Source of the DNA: Rhodanobacter humi
GTDB lineage: Bacteria; Pseudomonadota; Gammaproteobacteria; Xanthomonadales; Rhodanobacteraceae
Length of the DNA: 64,000 nt
Reading direction: 5' to 3'
NCBI RefSeq assembly: GCF_041107455.1
Contig: NZ_JBGBPY010000001.1
Location: 1,674,001 to 1,738,000 of the forward strand
Shown here: positions 9,505 through 18,779 of the stretch, in pieces
Position numbering within the stretch: position 1 is the first letter of the stretch
How the letters are laid out: each line of letters begins with the position of its first letter
The notes under the pieces: model-generated
Seen by the model: only the letters and a program-made list of their open reading frames with translations
The model's database searches: none
What the model was told of the DNA's origin: nothing
Position numbers and translations under genes: made by a program

Positions 9505-10800
9505 TCAGCGCTTGTCCGACGCCACGTAGTCGCGCACGTCGTGGCCGGTGTAGATCTGGCGCGGACGGCCGATGCGGGCGCCGGGGGTTTCGTGCTGCTC
9601 GATCCAGTGCGCGATCCAGCCAGCGGTGCGGGCGATCGCGAACATCACGGTGAACATCTCGGTGGGGATGCCCAGCGCCTTGTAGATGATGCCCGAGTAG
9701 AAGTCCACGTTCGGATACAGCTTGCGCTCGACGAAGTACTCATCCTTCAACGCGGCCTCCTCCAGCTTCATCGCCACGTCCAGCAGCGGGTCGCTGACGC
9801 CCAGCTCGGCGAGCACCTTGTGGCACATCTCGCGGATGATCTTCGCGCGCGGGTCGAAGTTCTTGTACACCCGGTGGCCGAAGCCCATCAGGCGGAAGCT
9901 GTCGTTCTTGTCCTTCGCGCGCAGGATCGCCGACTCGACGTTGTCCGGCGTGCCGATTTCCTTGAGCTGCTTGAGCACCGCCTCGTTGGCGCCGCCGTGC
10001 GCGGGACCCCACAGCGCGGTGATGCCCGCGGCAATCGAGGCGTACGGGTTGGCACCGGTGGAGCCGACCAGGCGCACGGTCGAGGTCGACGCGTTCTGCT
10101 CGTGGTCGGCGTGCAGGATGAACAGCAGGTCCAGCGCCCTGGCCGCCACCGGACTCATCTGCAGCGGCTCGCTCGGCACCTCGAACATCATGTGCAGGAA
10201 GCGGTCGACGTACTCGAGGTTGTTGCGCGGATAGCGGAACGGCCAGCCGATCGAATAGCGGTAGCAGGCGGCGGCGATCGTCGGCATCTTCGCGATCAGA
10301 CGGATCGCGGCGAGCTTGCGGTCGGCCGGGTTCTCGACGTCGAGATCGTCGTGGTAGAACGCCGACAGCGAGGCCACCGCGGCAGCCAGCATGGCCATCG
10401 GATGCGCGTCGTGGTGGAAGCCCTGGAAGAAGTTCTTCAGCGACTCGTGCATCATCGTGTGATGCGCGACGTCGTGCTCGAAGCCGGCGAACTCGGCCGG
10501 CTTCGGCAACTCGCCGTTGAGCAGCAGGTAGGCCACCTCGAGGAAACTGGACTTCTCGGCCAGCTGCTCGATCGGGTAGCCGCGGTACAGCAGCACGCCC
10601 TGGTCGCCGTCGATGTAGGTGATCGCGCTCTTGGTGCTGGCGGTCGAGCCGTAGCCCACGTCGTAGGTGAAGTGGCCGGTGTCCTTGTACAGCGTGCCGA
10701 TGTCGATGCAAGCCGGACCGAGGGTGCCGGTGACCAGCGGCAACGTGCTGCTGCGCTGAGTCGACTCATCCACCAGCTTGACAGTCTTGGGATCGGACAC
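9505..10800 (-). CDS. gltA: Citrate synthase (type II)
   Basis: It condenses acetyl-CoA and oxaloacetate to citrate, the entry step of the TCA cycle. The 431-residue product shows family motifs including [25 protein letters not shown] with a catalytic-type His, [29 protein letters not shown] and the C-terminal PRQIYTG. An ATG further upstream would add 24 Pro-rich residues, but the GTG at 10800 has a perfect AAGGAGG 5 nt away (10806-10812 on the plus strand) and gives MSDPKTVKL, the usual N-terminus. Two copies of a 75-bp repeat lie on either side of the gene. Confidence 0.97.
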   Translation of the reverse strand: MSDPKTVKLVDESTQRSSTLPLVTGTLGPACIDIGTLYKDTGHFTYDVGYGSTASTKSAITYIDGDQGVLLYRGYPIEQLAEKSSFLEVAYLLLNGELPKPAEFAGFEHDVAHHTMMHESLKNFFQGFHHDAHPMAMLAAAVASLSAFYHDDLDVENPADRKLAAIRLIAKMPTIAAACYRYSIGWPFRYPRNNLEYVDRFLHMMFEVPSEPLQMSPVAARALDLLFILHADHEQNASTSTVRLVGSTGANPYASIAAGITALWGPAHGGANEAVLKQLKEIGTPDNVESAILRAKDKNDSFRLMGFGHRVYKNFDPRAKIIREMCHKVLAELGVSDPLLDVAMKLEEAALKDEYFVERKLYPNVDFYSGIIYKALGIPTEMFTVMFAIARTAGWIAHWIEQHETPGARIGRPRQIYTGHDVRDYVASDKR

Positions 10801-10904
10801 GGGAACCTCCTTAGCATGGGTCGTCGTCGACCGGAGCCACGGGGCAGCACCAACCGGCGGGGGAACGGGCATCGTGCCGGGGAAAGCATCGATGCGATCC
10901 GGGC

Positions 10905-10913
10905 ATTATCGCA
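10905..10913 (-). promoter_or_regulatory. Candidate extended -10 promoter of gltA
   Basis: Read on the minus strand, TGCGATAAT matches an extended -10 element (TGN-TATAAT). It lies about 105 nt ahead of the gltA GTG start, which implies a leader of roughly 95 nt. No clear -35 is visible, as is allowed for extended -10 promoters. The rest of 10801-10960 shows no other feature. Confidence 0.4.
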
Positions 10914-10960
10914 TATCGATCGACCAGACATGCGTCCGCGGATGGTCGTACGCGGGACGC

Positions 10961-11035
10961 AAAAAATCGCCTGGAGCGATTTTTGACATCGCGCCAACGA
11001 TGGCCCGAAGGGCGCCTGCCACGGATGGCGGGCGC
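10961..11035. repeat. 75-bp structured intergenic repeat, copy 2 (upstream of gltA)
   Basis: Same orientation as the copy at 9321-9395 and 67/75 identical by eye. The second stem (11012-11020 with 11027-11035) keeps nine base pairs despite substitutions. For example, the A-T pair at 9375/9392 is C-G here (11015/11032), and two G-T wobbles in copy 1 become G-C here. It lies between the gltA promoter and the rpmE terminator. Confidence 0.8.
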
Positions 11036-11071
11036 AAAAACGCACGGGGCAGGCCATGCCTGCCCCGTGCG
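11036..11071 (-). terminator. Intrinsic terminator of the L31 gene
   Basis: A 13-bp perfect stem (11041-11053 with 11059-11071, arm CGCACGGGGCAGG) is followed on the minus strand by five T residues (11036-11040). It lies about 40 nt past the rpmE stop and directly abuts repeat copy 2. Confidence 0.8.
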
Positions 11072-11111
11072 CGAATGCATCCAGCGGTCGCCGCGATGCG
11101 GCGGCGCGCGC

Positions 11112-11357
11112 TTACTTCTGCGCGTAACGCTTGCGGAACTTGTCCACGCGGCCACCGACGTCCAGCGTCTTCTGCTTGCCGGTGTAGAACGGGTGCGAAT
11201 GGCTGGAGATATCCACCTTGATCAGCGGGTACTCGTTGCCGTCCTGCCACTTGACGGTGTCCTTGGCGCTGATCGTCGAACGCGTCAGGAACGCGAAGTC
11301 GGACGACAGATCCTGGAACACCACCGGGCGGTAATTCGGATGGATATCGGGCTTCAT
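11112..11357 (-). CDS. rpmE: 50S ribosomal protein L31 type B
   Basis: L31 bridges the ribosomal subunits at the central protuberance. The 81-residue protein begins [16 protein letters not shown] and contains [21 protein letters not shown], the conserved L31 core. It lacks the CxxC zinc ligands of the type A paralogue, which marks it as the zinc-independent type B form (rpmE2/ykgM-like). In many bacteria type B is induced under zinc limitation, but no Zur-like site stands out upstream and it may be the only L31. It is a single-gene unit. Confidence 0.95.
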   Translation of the reverse strand: MKPDIHPNYRPVVFQDLSSDFAFLTRSTISAKDTVKWQDGNEYPLIKVDISSHSHPFYTGKQKTLDVGGRVDKFRKRYAQK

Positions 11358-11430
11358 GACGGGCTCAATGCAACGTGAAAAGAGGACAAGTTTACCCAGC
11401 CGTGCGGCGTTGCGTCAACCACCGCGGCCG

Positions 11431-12363
11431 TCACGCCACCCCCAGCGCCTTGCGCACCATCGCCGCGAACCGGGCCTGGTCCACCTCCAGCACGATGCGC
11501 GCCTGCGCGGGCCGACCCAGCCGGTTCGCCCAGTCCACCACGGTGGCGCCACGGGTGAGCCGACCGTCCAGCTCCACCGCCACCGCCCGGATCTCGCTGC
11601 GCGTGACGATGGAGGGATCGATCGCCACCGCCATCGCCAGCGCATCGGCGGCGACCACGCCGCTGCGGTCGTGCTTGGCGTTGTAGTCGCGCGCGGTGCG
11701 GAACACCTTGCCGAAAAACGCCGCGCGCTGGTCGCCCGTCGCCAGCCAGGCATCGAATTCGGCGTCGTCGAAGCCGTGGCGCAGGGTGGCCTCCCAGTCG
11801 ACCAGGTCGAACCGGGAAAACGCCTCGAACACCACGTGTGCGGCTTCGGGGTCGAAGCCGATGTTGAACTCCGCAGGAATCCTGCCGGTGTTGCCATGGC
11901 CGGTCACAGCACCACCCATCACCACCAACCGTTTGACCCGCTGCGGCAAGGTCGGATCGAGCCGCAACGCCAGCGCGAGATTGGTCAGCGGCGCCAGCGC
12001 CACCAGGGTCAGTTCGCCGGGACGTTCGCGGGTGAGCCTGAGCAGCGCCAGCGCAGCCACCTCGCCTTCTGCCGCAGCCTTCGGCTCGGGAAAGCCCACG
12101 TCGCCGAGACCGTCCATGCCGTGCACGAAGGCAGCATCTTCGTCCGGCGCGCGCACCAGCGGCGTGGCGCAGCCGGCGAACACCGGGAACGTCGCGCCCA
12201 GCAGGTCGCGCAAGGTGCGTGCGTTGCGCACGGTATGGCCCAGGCCCACGTTGCCGGCGGCCACGCTCAGCGCCGCGATGTCGGCATGCGCGTGCGCCAT
12301 CATGATGGCCAGCGCGTCGTCCACGCCGGGGTCGGTGTCGATCAGCAGTTGCGGTATGGTCAT
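11431..12363 (-). CDS. Inosine-uridine type nucleoside hydrolase
   Basis: This enzyme hydrolyses the N-glycosidic bond of ribonucleosides for salvage. The 310-residue product starts MTIPQLLIDTDPGVDDALAIMMA; the DTDPGxDDALAI motif carries the calcium-binding aspartates of the family. Further conserved segments are LSVAAGNVGLGHTVRNA, VVMGGAVTGHGNTG and PAEFNIGFDPEAAHVVF. The C-terminal half contains DALAMAVAIDPSIV, with the late metal-ligand Asp. There is no signal peptide. It is transcribed alone, downstream of recG in the same direction. Substrate preference cannot be read from the sequence. Confidence 0.93.
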   Translation of the reverse strand: MTIPQLLIDTDPGVDDALAIMMAHAHADIAALSVAAGNVGLGHTVRNARTLRDLLGATFPVFAGCATPLVRAPDEDAAFVHGMDGLGDVGFPEPKAAAEGEVAALALLRLTRERPGELTLVALAPLTNLALALRLDPTLPQRVKRLVVMGGAVTGHGNTGRIPAEFNIGFDPEAAHVVFEAFSRFDLVDWEATLRHGFDDAEFDAWLATGDQRAAFFGKVFRTARDYNAKHDRSGVVAADALAMAVAIDPSIVTRSEIRAVAVELDGRLTRGATVVDWANRLGRPAQARIVLEVDQARFAAMVRKALGVA

Positions 12364-12458
12364 GGCCGACTTTTCCTCGGAAAAGTCGGCAAGTCTAACT
12401 CAGCATGCTCCAGGCAATTCTGCAGCTACCACTGCCCCGCGCTCGCACAATACCCACG

Positions 12459-14567
12459 CTACGCCCGCGCATAGCGCGCCGCACCGCCGATCCAGCGCGC
12501 GATCAGCCGATCCGCCTCGCGCGGGTGCGCGGCCAGCAGGCGCTCGCCCACCTGCTGCACCGCGGGCAGCAGATGGGCGTCGCGCGACAGGTCGGCGATG
12601 CGGAAGCTGAGCTGGCCGGTCTGTCGCGTGCCCAGCACTTCGCCGGGGCCGCGCAATTCCAGGTCCTTTTCGGCGATGCGGAAGCCGTCGTTGGTCTCGC
12701 GCATCACCGCCAGCCGTTCGCGCGCCAGCTGGCCCAGCGGCGGCTGGTACAGCAGCACGCAGTTCGAAGCCACCGCACCGCGCCCCACCCGTCCGCGCAA
12801 CTGGTGCAGCTGGGCCAGGCCCAGCCGCTCGCTGTTCTCGATCACCATCAGGCTGGCGTTGGGCACGTCCACGCCCACCTCGATCACCGTGGTGGCGACC
12901 AGCACGGCCAGCTCGCCGGCCTTGAACGCATCCATCACCGCCTGCTTGTCTTTGGGCTTCAGGCGACCGTGGATCAGGCCCACCTTGCAGCCGGCGAGCG
13001 CGGCGGAAAGCTCCGCATGCGCCACCTCGGCGGCCTGTGCGCGCAGCTGCTCGGATTCCTCGATCAGGGTGCACACCCAGTAGGCCTGTCGCCCCTCGGC
13101 ACACGCCACGCGGATGCGCTCGATCACTTCGGCACGGCGCGCGTTGGACACCGCCACGGTCTGCACCGGCGTTCGGCCGGGCGGCAGTTCGTCGATCGCG
13201 GAGACGTCAAGGTCGGCATAGGCGCTCATCGCCAGCGTGCGCGGGATCGGGGTCGCGGTGAGTACCAACTGGTGCGGCACCTCGCCACGCGCGCGGTCGA
13301 CGCCCTTGTCGTGCAGCGCGAGGCGTTGCTGCACGCCGAAGCGGTGCTGCTCGTCCACGATCACCAGGCCCAGCCGCGCGAAGGCCACGTCTTCCTGCAT
13401 CAATGCATGCGTGCCCACCGTCACCGGCGCACCCGCGGCCACGCGATGCATCGCCGCCTGCCGCGCCTTGCCCTGCTGCTTGCCGGCCAGCCACTCCACC
13501 TCCACGCCCAGTGGCGTCAGCCAGTGGCGGAAGTTGCGCAGGTGCTGTTCGGCCAGCAGCTCGGTGGGCGCCATCAGCGCCACCTGGCGGCCCGATTCCA
13601 CCGCGGCCAGCGCGGCCAGTGCGGCGACCACGGTCTTGCCCGAGCCCACGTCGCCCTGCACCAGCCGCAGCATCGGGCTCGCTTGCGCGAGATCGCGGCG
13701 CACTTCCGCGTCCACGCGCTGCTGCGCGGCGGTGAGCGCGAACGGCAGCGCGGCGAGCAATTGCCGGCGCAATGCACCGGCGACGGCGAGCGACGGTGCG
13801 CGACGCCGCTGCATCGCGGCGCGCATCCGCTTCAGGCTCAGGTGCTGGGTCAGCAGTTCCTCGAAGGCAAGGCGCTGCTGCGCGGGGTGGCGACCGTGCA
13901 GCAAGAGGTCGAGCCGCGCATCGGGCGGCGGCCGGTGCACGGTGAGCAGCGCCTCGCGCAGCGAGGCGAGGCCGTGCGCCGCGCACAGTTCATGCGGGAT
14001 CAGCTCCAGCACCGGTTCCGGCGGCAGCAGCGCCAGCGCCTTGGCGATCACGCCGGCCAGTCGTTTCTGGCCCAGGCCTTCGGTCGTGGGATAGACCGGG
14101 CTCAACCGGTCCTCCACCGCCACGGCCTCGCCGGCGGCCAGCCGACGATACTGCGGGTGCACCATCTCCAGGCCTTGCGCGGCAAAGCGCGCCTCGCCGA
14201 AGCACAGCAGGCGCGTGCCCGGCGCGAGTTGCTCGGCCTGCGCGCGATTGAAGTGGAAGAAGCGCAGCTGCAGGGTCTGCCGCGAGTCGTCGGCGATCGC
14301 CACCTTCAGTTGCGGGCGGTAGCGGAAGCCGCGCTCCACCGCCTCGACCGTGCCCACCACCTGCGCGCTCTGGCCGGGGCGCAGGTCGGCGATGGCGGTG
14401 ACGCGGGTGCGGTCTTCGTAGCGCAGCGGCAAGTGGAACCACAGGTCCTGCACGCGTTCCAGCCCGAGCTTGTGCAGCAGGGCCGCGAGCGCCGGACCCA
14501 CGCCTGGCAGCGACGACACGGGTTGCGCGCCCGCGTCCGTTGCAGCGGCGGCGACGTTCATCGCCAC
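12459..14567 (-). CDS. recG: RecG, ATP-dependent DNA branch-migration helicase
   Basis: RecG reverses stalled replication forks and migrates Holliday junctions. The 702-residue protein has the N-terminal wedge/OB domain (SLPGVGPALAALLHKLG at about 18-34, then LPLRYEDRT), and the SF2 helicase core with Walker A GDVGSGKTVVAA, DEQH box VIVDEQHRFGVQQR, motif III LTATPIPRT, and motif VI QLRGRVGRG. The RecG C-terminal segment with DLELRGPGEVLGTRQTG is intact. The first codon is GTG at 14567, with an ATG two codons later; no clear Shine-Dalgarno separates them. It closes the rpoZ-spoT-ridA-recG run. Confidence 0.97.
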   Translation of the reverse strand: MAMNVAAAATDAGAQPVSSLPGVGPALAALLHKLGLERVQDLWFHLPLRYEDRTRVTAIADLRPGQSAQVVGTVEAVERGFRYRPQLKVAIADDSRQTLQLRFFHFNRAQAEQLAPGTRLLCFGEARFAAQGLEMVHPQYRRLAAGEAVAVEDRLSPVYPTTEGLGQKRLAGVIAKALALLPPEPVLELIPHELCAAHGLASLREALLTVHRPPPDARLDLLLHGRHPAQQRLAFEELLTQHLSLKRMRAAMQRRRAPSLAVAGALRRQLLAALPFALTAAQQRVDAEVRRDLAQASPMLRLVQGDVGSGKTVVAALAALAAVESGRQVALMAPTELLAEQHLRNFRHWLTPLGVEVEWLAGKQQGKARQAAMHRVAAGAPVTVGTHALMQEDVAFARLGLVIVDEQHRFGVQQRLALHDKGVDRARGEVPHQLVLTATPIPRTLAMSAYADLDVSAIDELPPGRTPVQTVAVSNARRAEVIERIRVACAEGRQAYWVCTLIEESEQLRAQAAEVAHAELSAALAGCKVGLIHGRLKPKDKQAVMDAFKAGELAVLVATTVIEVGVDVPNASLMVIENSERLGLAQLHQLRGRVGRGAVASNCVLLYQPPLGQLARERLAVMRETNDGFRIAEKDLELRGPGEVLGTRQTGQLSFRIADLSRDAHLLPAVQQVGERLLAAHPREADRLIARWIGGAARYARA

Positions 14568-14577
14568 GCGGAACGGA

Positions 14578-14961
14578 TCAGCCCAGCACCATGATCGCGT
14601 CCACTTCCACCTGCACCCCCTTGGGCAGCGCGGAGACCTCGATGGTGGCGCGCGCGGGGTACGGCGCCTGGAAGTACTCGGCCATCACCGCGTTCACCGC
14701 GGCGAAGTTCGCCAGATCGGTGACGTAGATGCCCACGCGCACGAACTGCGCCAGCGAGCCGCCGGCGGCCTGCGCCACCGCCACCAGGTTGTCGAACACG
14801 CGGCGCGTCTGCGCCGTGATGTCACCCTCGACCACGTTGCCGGTGGCCGGATCGAGCGGGATCTGGCCGGAGAAATACACGGTGTCGCCGGCACGCACGG
14901 CCTGCGAATAGGGGCCGATGGCAGCGGGAGCTTCCGTGGTGGCGATGATCTGGCGGGACAT
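14578..14961 (-). CDS. ridA: RidA family enamine/imine deaminase
   Basis: RidA hydrolyses reactive 2-aminoacrylate and related enamines made by PLP enzymes, releasing ammonia. The 127-residue sequence is full length and carries [26 protein letters not shown], the conserved Gly-Pro-Tyr-Ser-Gln N-terminal motif, and [23 protein letters not shown] with the active-site Arg and the terminal Glu region. It lies between spoT and recG on the same strand, a gene order shared with other gammaproteobacteria. Confidence 0.96.
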   Translation of the reverse strand: MSRQIIATTEAPAAIGPYSQAVRAGDTVYFSGQIPLDPATGNVVEGDITAQTRRVFDNLVAVAQAAGGSLAQFVRVGIYVTDLANFAAVNAVMAEYFQAPYPARATIEVSALPKGVQVEVDAIMVLG

Positions 14962-15067
14962 GGGTTTTCCTCAGGGTCAGGGATTGGGGTATCGGAAAGG
15001 CCCAAGCGTAGCGCGCGCGAGTGCGGGCTCGCCAGCCGACGCCCTGTTTCCCATTCCCTATTCCCGG

Positions 15068-17236
15068 CTACAAGGGATATCGATACACCCCGCTCACCAC
15101 GCCGGTGCGGCGCACTCGGCGGATCACGTCGGCGAGATGCTTGCGGTTCTTCACCTCGATCGCGAACAGCAGGGTGGCGGCGGCGAGGTCGCGCTCGGCG
15201 TATTCCACGTTGTCGATGTTGGAGTCGGCCGCCGCGATCGCCGCGGCGATGGTGGCGAGCACGCCGGGGCGGTTGATCACCTCGATGCGCAGCTCGGCAC
15301 GGTAGTCGCCCTGCACGTCGTGGTCCCACTCGATTGCCACGCAGCGCTCCGGCGACTTGCGCAGCTCGGCCACGTTCGGGCATTCCTCGCGGTGCACCAC
15401 GATGCCCTTGCCCGGCGACAGGTAGCCCATGATCGGATCGCCCGGCAGCGGATGGCAGCAGTTCGCGAAGCTGAGCACGCCGCGCTCGGCGCCGGTGATG
15501 CGGATCTTCTCGTGCACCGGGCTGGCGCCGGGCGCCGCGTCGTCGGACTGGCCGTCGCGCAGCGCAAGCAGGTGGCGCGCCACCACGTCGGGCATGCGGT
15601 TGCCCAGCGCGATCTCGGCCAGCAGTTCCTCCAGCCGCTTCAGCCGGATCTCGTGCAGGAAACGGTCCAGCACTTCGGTCGGAATCGCGTCGAGGCTACT
15701 GCTGCGCGCCTCCAGCGCGCGGTCGAGCATGCGATGGCCGAAGTCCACCGCGTCCTCGTGCTGCAGGTGCTTCAGGTACTGGCGGATCGCGGTGCGCGCC
15801 TTGCCGGTGACCACCGACTCCAGCCAGGCCGGGTTCGGCACCGCCGACGGCGCGGTGATGATCTCCACCAGCTGGCCGGATTCCAGCCGCGTGCGCAGTG
15901 GCAGCAGCTTCTTGTCCACGCGCGCGGCCACCGCGTGGTCGCCCACGTCGGTGTGCACGGCGTAGGCGAAATCCAGCGCGGTGGCGTTGCGCGGCAGCGA
16001 GAGGATGTCGCCGCGCGGGGTGAACAGGTAGACCTCGTCGGGGAACAGGTCGATCTTGACGTTCTCGATGAACTCGTCCGACGAGGCGGTGTTGACCTGG
16101 CTGTCGGCCAGCGAGGACAGCCACTCGCGGGCACGCGCCTGCGCGCTGTTGGCCGGACCGGAATCGGTCTTGTACGCCCAATGCGCGGCCACGCCGCGCT
16201 CGGCCACCGAATCCATCTCGGCGGTGCGAATCTGCACCTCGATCGGCGCGCCGAACGGCCCCAGCAGCACGGTATGCAGCGACTGGTAGCCGTTCGCCTT
16301 CGGGATCGCGATGAAGTCCTTGAAGCGGCGGTCGACCGGCTTGTACAGCCCGTGCACCACGCCCAGCGCCATGTAGCAATTCATCGCGCTCTCGACCACC
16401 ACGCGGAAGCCGTACACGTCCATCAGCTGGGCGAAACTCTTGTGCTCGCTGTGCATCTTCGAATAGATGCTCCACGGCGACTTGATGCGCCCCACCACGC
16501 GCGCCGGCAGGTGCTCGGCGGCCAGCCGCTGCGACAGCGCGGTCTCGATCCGGCCCATTGCCTCGCGGCGGTTGCCCAGCGCCGCGCGGATGCGCTCGCT
16601 GATGACGCGGTAGCGGTCCGGGTGCAACGCGCGGAAGCCGAGGTCCTGCAGCTCGGCCTTGATCTTGTTCATGCCCAGGCGCTGGGCGATCGGCGCGTAG
16701 ATCTCCAGCGTCTCGCGCGCGATGCGGCGGCGCGAGGGCGGGTCCTTCGCACCCAGCGTGCGCATGTTGTGCAGGCGGTCGGCGAGCTTGATCAGGATCA
16801 CGCGCAGGTCGCGTGCCATCGCCAGCAGCATCTTGCGGAAGCTCTCCGCATCGGCCTCCTGGCGGCTGCCGAAGCGCATCTTGTCCAGCTTGGTGACGCC
16901 GTCGACCAGTTCGGCCACGGTCTCGCCGAACTCGCCGGCCAGCGCGCTGCGGCTGAGCGCGGTGTCTTCCAGGGTGTCGTGCAGAATCGCCGCGATGATG
17001 GTCTCGGCATCCATGCCCAGCTCGGCGAGGATGCCGGCCACGGCGACCGGGTGGGTGATGTAGGGCTCGCCGCTCTTGCGGGTCTGGCCTTCGTGCGCCT
17101 GCGCGCCGACCTGGAATGCGCGCAGCACGCGCTCAAGTTGCGGCGCCGGCAGATAGCCGAGCTGGTCCTTCAGCGCCTGCACGTAGGGCGGCAGCGCAGC
17201 GGGGTCGATGACGGTTGGCGTGCTGGCGGCGGTCAT
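15068..17236 (-). CDS. spoT: Bifunctional (p)ppGpp synthetase/hydrolase SpoT
   Basis: It makes and degrades the stringent-response alarmone (p)ppGpp. The 722-residue product has an N-terminal HD hydrolase domain (AILHDTLEDT and LADRLHNMRTL intact, so hydrolase activity is expected). The synthetase domain follows (RIKSPWSIYSKM, DVYGFRVVVES), then a TGS domain (VYLFTPRGDILSLPRNATALDFAYAVHTDVG) and a C-terminal ACT domain (YRAELRIEVINRPGVLATIAAAIA). It lies 127 nt downstream of rpoZ on the same strand, the standard rpoZ-spoT linkage. Confidence 0.97.
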   Translation of the reverse strand: MTAASTPTVIDPAALPPYVQALKDQLGYLPAPQLERVLRAFQVGAQAHEGQTRKSGEPYITHPVAVAGILAELGMDAETIIAAILHDTLEDTALSRSALAGEFGETVAELVDGVTKLDKMRFGSRQEADAESFRKMLLAMARDLRVILIKLADRLHNMRTLGAKDPPSRRRIARETLEIYAPIAQRLGMNKIKAELQDLGFRALHPDRYRVISERIRAALGNRREAMGRIETALSQRLAAEHLPARVVGRIKSPWSIYSKMHSEHKSFAQLMDVYGFRVVVESAMNCYMALGVVHGLYKPVDRRFKDFIAIPKANGYQSLHTVLLGPFGAPIEVQIRTAEMDSVAERGVAAHWAYKTDSGPANSAQARAREWLSSLADSQVNTASSDEFIENVKIDLFPDEVYLFTPRGDILSLPRNATALDFAYAVHTDVGDHAVAARVDKKLLPLRTRLESGQLVEIITAPSAVPNPAWLESVVTGKARTAIRQYLKHLQHEDAVDFGHRMLDRALEARSSSLDAIPTEVLDRFLHEIRLKRLEELLAEIALGNRMPDVVARHLLALRDGQSDDAAPGASPVHEKIRITGAERGVLSFANCCHPLPGDPIMGYLSPGKGIVVHREECPNVAELRKSPERCVAIEWDHDVQGDYRAELRIEVINRPGVLATIAAAIAAADSNIDNVEYAERDLAAATLLFAIEVKNRKHLADVIRRVRRTGVVSGVYRYPL

Positions 17237-17363
17237 GGCTGGACGCGCCGACGGGGTCGCGCCGACGGCGCGGTCATGCAGCTGGGTGGAACGCGGCCGG
17301 CCGCGCGTGCAAGCACATCGGCCGCCCCGATGCGATGCGTGCGCGGTCTACAGCCGCCCTCCA

Positions 17364-17654
17364 TCAATCGTCGCCGACCTTGGACAGATCGTCGTCCACC
17401 TCGGCGGCGGCCCATTCCAGCGCCTCGCGTTCGGCGCGCTCGCGTTCGGCCTTGTCGATCTCGTCGATGGTGGCCTGGTCGATGCGGCGACCGGCGATCT
17501 CGCGCAGCGCCAGCACGGAGGGCTTGTCATTGTCGGGATTGACCGCCGGTTCGGCACCCTTGGCGAGCTGACGGGCGCGCTTGGTCGCCATCAGCACCAG
17601 CTCGAATCGGTTGTCGACCACCTCGAGGCAGTCCTCCACGGTAATGCGTGCCAT
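17364..17654 (-). CDS. rpoZ: RNA polymerase omega subunit
   Basis: Omega helps fold beta-prime and, with it, forms a ppGpp-binding site in proteobacteria. The 96-residue product begins [30 protein letters not shown], the highly conserved omega N-terminus, and contains [15 protein letters not shown]. The C-terminal part is acidic and helical. A GAGGA Shine-Dalgarno precedes the ATG. It leads into spoT. In many related genomes gmk lies directly upstream; here the mla genes separate them. Confidence 0.97.
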   Translation of the reverse strand: MARITVEDCLEVVDNRFELVLMATKRARQLAKGAEPAVNPDNDKPSVLALREIAGRRIDQATIDEIDKAERERAEREALEWAAAEVDDDLSKVGDD

Positions 17655-17693
17655 GCCAAATCCTCAAAAAAATAGAGACTTATACAGGTCGCC

Positions 17694-17723
17694 AGTGTAG
17701 AGCAGCCGGCGCTGGCCTGGCAA
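17694..17723 (-). promoter_or_regulatory. Candidate sigma-70 promoter of rpoZ-spoT
   Basis: On the minus strand TTGCCA (17718-17723) and TACACT (17694-17699) are separated by 18 nt, about 40 nt ahead of the rpoZ ATG. A possible opposing -10 for mlaA (TATAAA at 17793-17798) lies in the same divergent region, without a convincing -35. Confidence 0.5.
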
Positions 17724-17862
17724 TGCGAGTCGTGCGTACCATAAGCGGTTTTCGCCGCCGGCCCACGAAAGCAGGGCGAAACGCGTGCAGGATATAAAAC
17801 CAGACAGTACACTATTGAAGCTCCAGCGTTTCCAGCCACGTCCCCATCCTGGCCGCAACCCC

Positions 17863-18708
17863 ATGCCGACGCACTCCCTGCTTCATTCCTCCCTGCTGCG
17901 CCGCGGCCTCGCCCTGCTCGCCGTAGTGCTGCTGGCCGGCTGCGCGATCGCGCCGCCGCGCACCGACGACCCGCTGCAGAAGGTCAACCGCAAGGTCTAT
18001 GCGTTCAACGACACGCTGGACAAGGCGGTGCTGCGCCCGGCTGCGGTGGGCTATCGCAAGGTGACCAACCCGCCGGTGCGGCGCTCGGTCAACAACTTCT
18101 TCACCAACATCGAGTTGCCGATCACGATCGCCAACAACCTGCTGCAGGCGCGGCCTTCCGAAGCGCTGGGTAACACCGGGCGTTTCCTGATCAACCTCAC
18201 CGTCGGCGTGGGCGGCATCTTCGATCCGGCCACCAGGCTGGGCTTGCCGCTGGAGACCACCGACTTCGGCATCACCCTGGCGCGCTGGGGCGTACCCGAA
18301 GGCGACTTCCTGATGCTGCCCTTGCTCGGCCCCAGCACGGTGCGCGACGTCTGGCACTACCCGGTGGACGGCTACTTCTTCGACCCGTTGAGCCTGATCG
18401 CGAAGAACCAAGCCTTCAGCTACGGCCAGTACTACCTGCCGCAGGTGCTGTACGTGGTGTCGATGCGCTCGCAGCTGATCGACGCGGAAGGCTTCCTGCA
18501 GTCGGCCTACGACCCCTACGCCTTCCTGCGCGACGCCTACCGCCAGCGCCGTTTGTACAAGCTGTACGACGGCGACCCGCCGGCCGACGTGATCGAGAAG
18601 ATGCAGGGCGTCGACCAGCCGGGCTTCGATCCCGACGAACTGCTGCAGCAGCAGAAGCAGTGGGAACAGCAGCACGCCACCTCGAAGCCCGCGCCGACGA
18701 AGAACTGA
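17863..18708 (+). CDS. mlaA: MlaA (VacJ), outer-membrane phospholipid-removal lipoprotein
   Basis: MlaA sits in the outer membrane and extracts mislocalised phospholipids from the outer leaflet, passing them to MlaC. The chosen ATG at 17863 gives 281 residues with a lipoprotein signal ending in LLAGC. The mature part has DPLQKVNRKVYAFNDTLDKAVLRP, VNNFFTNIELPITIANNLLQ and RFLINLTVGVGGIFDPAT, which are hallmarks of VacJ. An in-frame upstream extension to 17785 would bury the signal peptide and is unlikely. The C-terminus ends in a Gln/Lys-rich tail. It converges on the mlaB-F genes. Confidence 0.96.
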   Translation: MPTHSLLHSSLLRRGLALLAVVLLAGCAIAPPRTDDPLQKVNRKVYAFNDTLDKAVLRPAAVGYRKVTNPPVRRSVNNFFTNIELPITIANNLLQARPSEALGNTGRFLINLTVGVGGIFDPATRLGLPLETTDFGITLARWGVPEGDFLMLPLLGPSTVRDVWHYPVDGYFFDPLSLIAKNQAFSYGQYYLPQVLYVVSMRSQLIDAEGFLQSAYDPYAFLRDAYRQRRLYKLYDGDPPADVIEKMQGVDQPGFDPDELLQQQKQWEQQHATSKPAPTKN

Positions 18709-18721
18709 GCCGGCTGCACAG

Positions 18722-18764
18722 GTGGACACGAAAACGGGGCCAGCGGCCCCGTTTTCGTGTCCAC
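18722..18764. terminator. Bidirectional terminator between mlaA and mlaB
   Basis: A perfect 20-bp inverted repeat (18722-18741 with 18745-18764) with a 3-nt AGC loop contains an AAAA/TTTT block in its stem. It lies 14 nt past mlaA and 16 nt past the convergent mlaB stop, so it can serve both transcripts. Confidence 0.85.
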
Positions 18765-18779
18765 GTCCGGTTGGCTGCC

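Noticed and set aside
14918-17542. Plus-strand open frame of 874 codons opposite spoT
   Set aside because: No recognisable motif and no ribosome-binding site; spoT shows all expected domains on the other strand.
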